This document shows, piece by piece, positions 61,979 to 64,000 of a DNA stretch of 64,000 nt. A program made the translations under genes and the position numbers. Under the pieces are notes generated by a model. That model made no database searches. It saw only the letters and a program-made list of their open reading frames with translations, and had not been told where the DNA came from. Numbering within the stretch: position 1 is the first letter of the stretch; each line of letters starts with the position of its first letter. The DNA comes from Maribacter antarcticus DSM 21422 (GTDB taxonomy: Bacteria; Bacteroidota; Bacteroidia; Flavobacteriales; Flavobacteriaceae), in assembly GCF_000621125.1 (NCBI RefSeq), contig NZ_KK211214.1, positions 186,001-250,000 of the forward strand. Direction: 5' to 3'.

Positions 61979-62680
61979 ATGATAGAAATTAAAGATCTAC
62001 ACAAATCCTATAAAATGGGCAGCAATTCATTGCATGTACTAAAAGGAATAAATTTCTCAGTAGAAGAAGGAGAATTGGTTGCCATTATGGGCTCCTCCGG
62101 TTCAGGGAAATCCACTTTGTTAAATATTCTGGGTATGCTTGACGAATTGGATGAGGGGTCTTATACCTTGGACAACGTTGCTATCAAAAATCTTAATGAA
62201 ACTAAGGCTGCTCAGTATCGTAACAAGTTTTTAGGGTTTGTATTCCAGTCTTTTAATCTGATTAACTATAAAAGTGCTGTGGAAAATGTAGCCTTGCCTT
62301 TGTATTATCAACGTGTAGGCAGAAAGGAACGACAGGAAAAGGCCTTAAAATATTTGGAGCAAGTGGGACTTAAAGAATGGGCGACACACTTGCCGAGTGA
62401 GCTTTCTGGTGGTCAGAAGCAACGTGTGGCTATAGCAAGAGCCATGGCAGCAGAGCCAAAAGTACTTTTGGCAGATGAGCCAACAGGTGCCTTGGATAGT
62501 ACTACCTCCTATGAGGTCATGGATTTGATACAGAAGATTAATGACGCCGGGAATACTATTCTCGTAGTAACTCATGAAGAGGATATTGCCCAGATGTGCA
62601 AGCGAATCGTGCATTTAAAGGATGGCGTAATTGTCGAGGATAAAAAAGTGGAACAAGTAAGAGCCTCCCAATATGTTTAG
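61979..62680 (+). CDS. ABC transporter ATP-binding protein (MacB/LolD type)
   Basis: A 233-residue ATPase from ATG 61979 (MIEIKDLHKSYKMGSNSLHV); upstream in-frame codons from 61931 add 16 residues without family match. Walker A GSSGSGKST (38-46), Q-loop FQSFNLI, signature LSGGQKQR (142-149), Walker B VLLADEPTGALD and the switch VTHE are complete. It is a stand-alone domain, unlike MacB where it is fused to the permease. It overlaps permease 3 by 8 nt. It is the only ATPase seen and would serve several permeases. Confidence 0.95.
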   Translation: MIEIKDLHKSYKMGSNSLHVLKGINFSVEEGELVAIMGSSGSGKSTLLNILGMLDELDEGSYTLDNVAIKNLNETKAAQYRNKFLGFVFQSFNLINYKSAVENVALPLYYQRVGRKERQEKALKYLEQVGLKEWATHLPSELSGGQKQRVAIARAMAAEPKVLLADEPTGALDSTTSYEVMDLIQKINDAGNTILVVTHEEDIAQMCKRIVHLKDGVIVEDKKVEQVRASQYV

Positions 62681-63908
62681 CATTGATACCTGGAAGGAAA
62701 TATTACAAACAATTCAGAAGAATAAGCTGCGTACTTTTTTGACGGGGTTCACTGTAGCCTTGGGTATCTTTATTTATGTGACCCTTTATGGCATGGGTAA
62801 TGGTCTTAATAATACCTTCATGAAATTCTTTGGTAACGATGCTACCAATATTTTAAGGGTGTATCCCGACGAGACCACCATTCCTTTTGGGGGGTTCAAG
62901 GCAAAGCGGCAAATTGAGTTCAAGAATAGTGATTTAGTGGATATTTCCAAAGAATTTGCGCCGTTGATGCAATATATTACCCCACGAATACAACGCGGCG
63001 CTTTTGTAACCTACAAGGATAAATCTGATAATTATACCACGCGTGGTATAGCACCCGGTATGCAGTTGGCAGAGAATACCATTATGATGAAAGGAAGGTA
63101 CATCAATGCAAAGGATATTAGGGATAGAACCAAATATGCCGTTATTGGTAGAATGGTAGAGAAAGACCTTTTTAAGGGTGCGGAGTCTATTGGGGCATAC
63201 GTAGATGTAGCTGGTAGTGCCTTTAAAATTATCGGTGTATTTCAAGATGATGGCGGTGATAACGAGGAAAGGTTTATCTATATTCCCTTTACCACACGCC
63301 AGCTTATTGAAGGTAATAATGATAAAGTAGATGAGATTATAGTAGCATTTAATGAAGCCATTGGTTATTCCGGTGCTATGAAGTTGCAAAGAAACCTTGA
63401 TGAATTCATCCGTAAAAAGAAAGTTGTGAGTCCAAATGACCCACGTGGTATACGAATCATAAACGTTGCTGATAGCCTAAAGCAGACGCAACAATTTGCT
63501 AGTGTGCTTCAGATTATTATTTCTGGAATAGCTTTTGCCGTTATTATTTCCGGTATCCTGGGTATCAGTAATATCATGGTGTTTGTGGTAAAAGAGCGCA
63601 CGAAAGAAATCGGTATCCGAAAAGCTATGGGAGCAACACCCAAAATAATTATCAGCACCATATTGTTGGAGTCGATTTTCATAACAGCCATCTTTGGTTT
63701 TATAGGGATGATTCTCGGAATTATCACCCTTAATTCCATTGGGGGGAAAGTCTTAGAAGATGATTATTTTATAACAAACCCTTCCATCAATTCGGGAACG
63801 GCAATTTTTGTGACCATTCTATTGATTATCGCCGGCGCATTGGCGGCATATGTGCCTGCCAAAAGAGCGGCCCAGATAAAACCTATTGTAGCACTAAACG
63901 ACGAGTAA
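62673..63908 (+). CDS. MacB-like ABC transporter permease 3
   Basis: A 411-residue permease starting MFSIDTWKEILQTIQKNKLR inside the last codons of the ATPase gene. One N-terminal helix (about 20-44), periplasmic domain (about 50-270), FtsX core (about 280-411) with GISNIMVFVVKERTKEIGIR and KAMGATPKIIISTILLE. No ATPase is fused. The overlap suggests that it forms the main translationally coupled pair with the ATPase. A fourth permease starts one base after its stop codon. Confidence 0.9.
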   Translation: MFSIDTWKEILQTIQKNKLRTFLTGFTVALGIFIYVTLYGMGNGLNNTFMKFFGNDATNILRVYPDETTIPFGGFKAKRQIEFKNSDLVDISKEFAPLMQYITPRIQRGAFVTYKDKSDNYTTRGIAPGMQLAENTIMMKGRYINAKDIRDRTKYAVIGRMVEKDLFKGAESIGAYVDVAGSAFKIIGVFQDDGGDNEERFIYIPFTTRQLIEGNNDKVDEIIVAFNEAIGYSGAMKLQRNLDEFIRKKKVVSPNDPRGIRIINVADSLKQTQQFASVLQIIISGIAFAVIISGILGISNIMVFVVKERTKEIGIRKAMGATPKIIISTILLESIFITAIFGFIGMILGIITLNSIGGKVLEDDYFITNPSINSGTAIFVTILLIIAGALAAYVPAKRAAQIKPIVALNDE

Positions 63909-63909
63909 T

Positions 63910-64000
63910 ATGAGACAGTTATTTGATTCGGATACGTGGCGAGAAATTTTTCAATCTATTGGAAAGAATCGCTTGCGCACTTTTCTTACCATGCTGGGTG
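63910..64000 (+). CDS. MacB-like ABC transporter permease 4 (5' fragment, runs off the right edge)
   Basis: ATG 63910 follows the stop codon of permease 3 by one base. The 30 visible codons read MRQLFDSDTWREIFQSIGKN then RLRTFLTMLGV, the same start pattern as the other permeases. The rest lies outside the window. Confidence 0.85.
   Translation, partial: MRQLFDSDTWREIFQSIGKNRLRTFLTMLG

Overview
The window is a 64 kb piece of a Bacteroidota chromosome, almost certainly a marine Flavobacteriaceae (Maribacter/Zobellia/Arenibacter-like; the genus cannot be fixed from this text). The reasons are the promoter grammar (TTG about 16-23 nt upstream of TAnnTTTG), the lack of strong Shine-Dalgarno sites, a SprA gliding/type IX secretion translocon, an Alternative Complex III respiratory operon, and a T9SS type A sorting domain. 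It is mostly core genome. I see no prophage, insertion sequence, CRISPR array or integrated island.

Layout. 1-2.6 kb: 5' part of rplM (minus), a lipoprotein, a frameshifted mini T9SS cargo gene, and a hypothetical gene. 2.6-13 kb: polA, glycosylasparaginase, cutC, a metallophosphoesterase, a thioredoxin-fold protein without its cysteines, and a large GT117/DUF2723 membrane glycosyltransferase. 13-15 kb: tRNA-Gln(UUG), a small membrane protein and a cation/proton antiporter. 15.3-20 kb: rimP-nusA-infB with a terminator-like hairpin in its leader. 20-32.4 kb: SPOR protein, then actABCDEF-coxBA. 32.4-43.5 kb: DUF2807 protein, acyl-CoA oxidase-like enzyme, ruvB-P450-queG, MFS transporter, maeB and ruvA. 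43.5-50.7 kb: sprA. 50.9-52.5 kb: gcvH-vanZ-tonB. 52.6-58 kb: heme O synthase, two subunit III genes, subunit IV, a SCO pair, DUF420 and a CxxC mini-protein. 58-64 kb: MacAB-like ABC export cluster, running off the right edge.

How the genes fit together. The act-cox operon encodes a quinol:cytochrome c oxidoreductase and core subunits of an aa3-type oxidase. The 52.6-58 kb cluster supplies heme O, the remaining oxidase subunits and copper/assembly factors, so the two blocks together can build the terminal respiratory chain. SprA is the outer-membrane channel for proteins carrying sorting domains like the one at 1.3-1.7 kb. RuvA and RuvB are encoded about 7 kb apart in different transcription units.

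The most unusual points are a helix-hairpin-helix domain fused to the C-terminus of ActC, the leader hairpin before rimP-nusA-infB, the G6 frameshift in the mini T9SS cargo, the cysteine-less thioredoxin, the roughly 110-residue hydrophilic insertion in the second oxidase subunit III, and the permease-rich ABC cluster with one ATPase. None amounts to a clearly new multi-gene system. The ActC fusion and the small conserved-looking oxidase assembly genes are the best leads.
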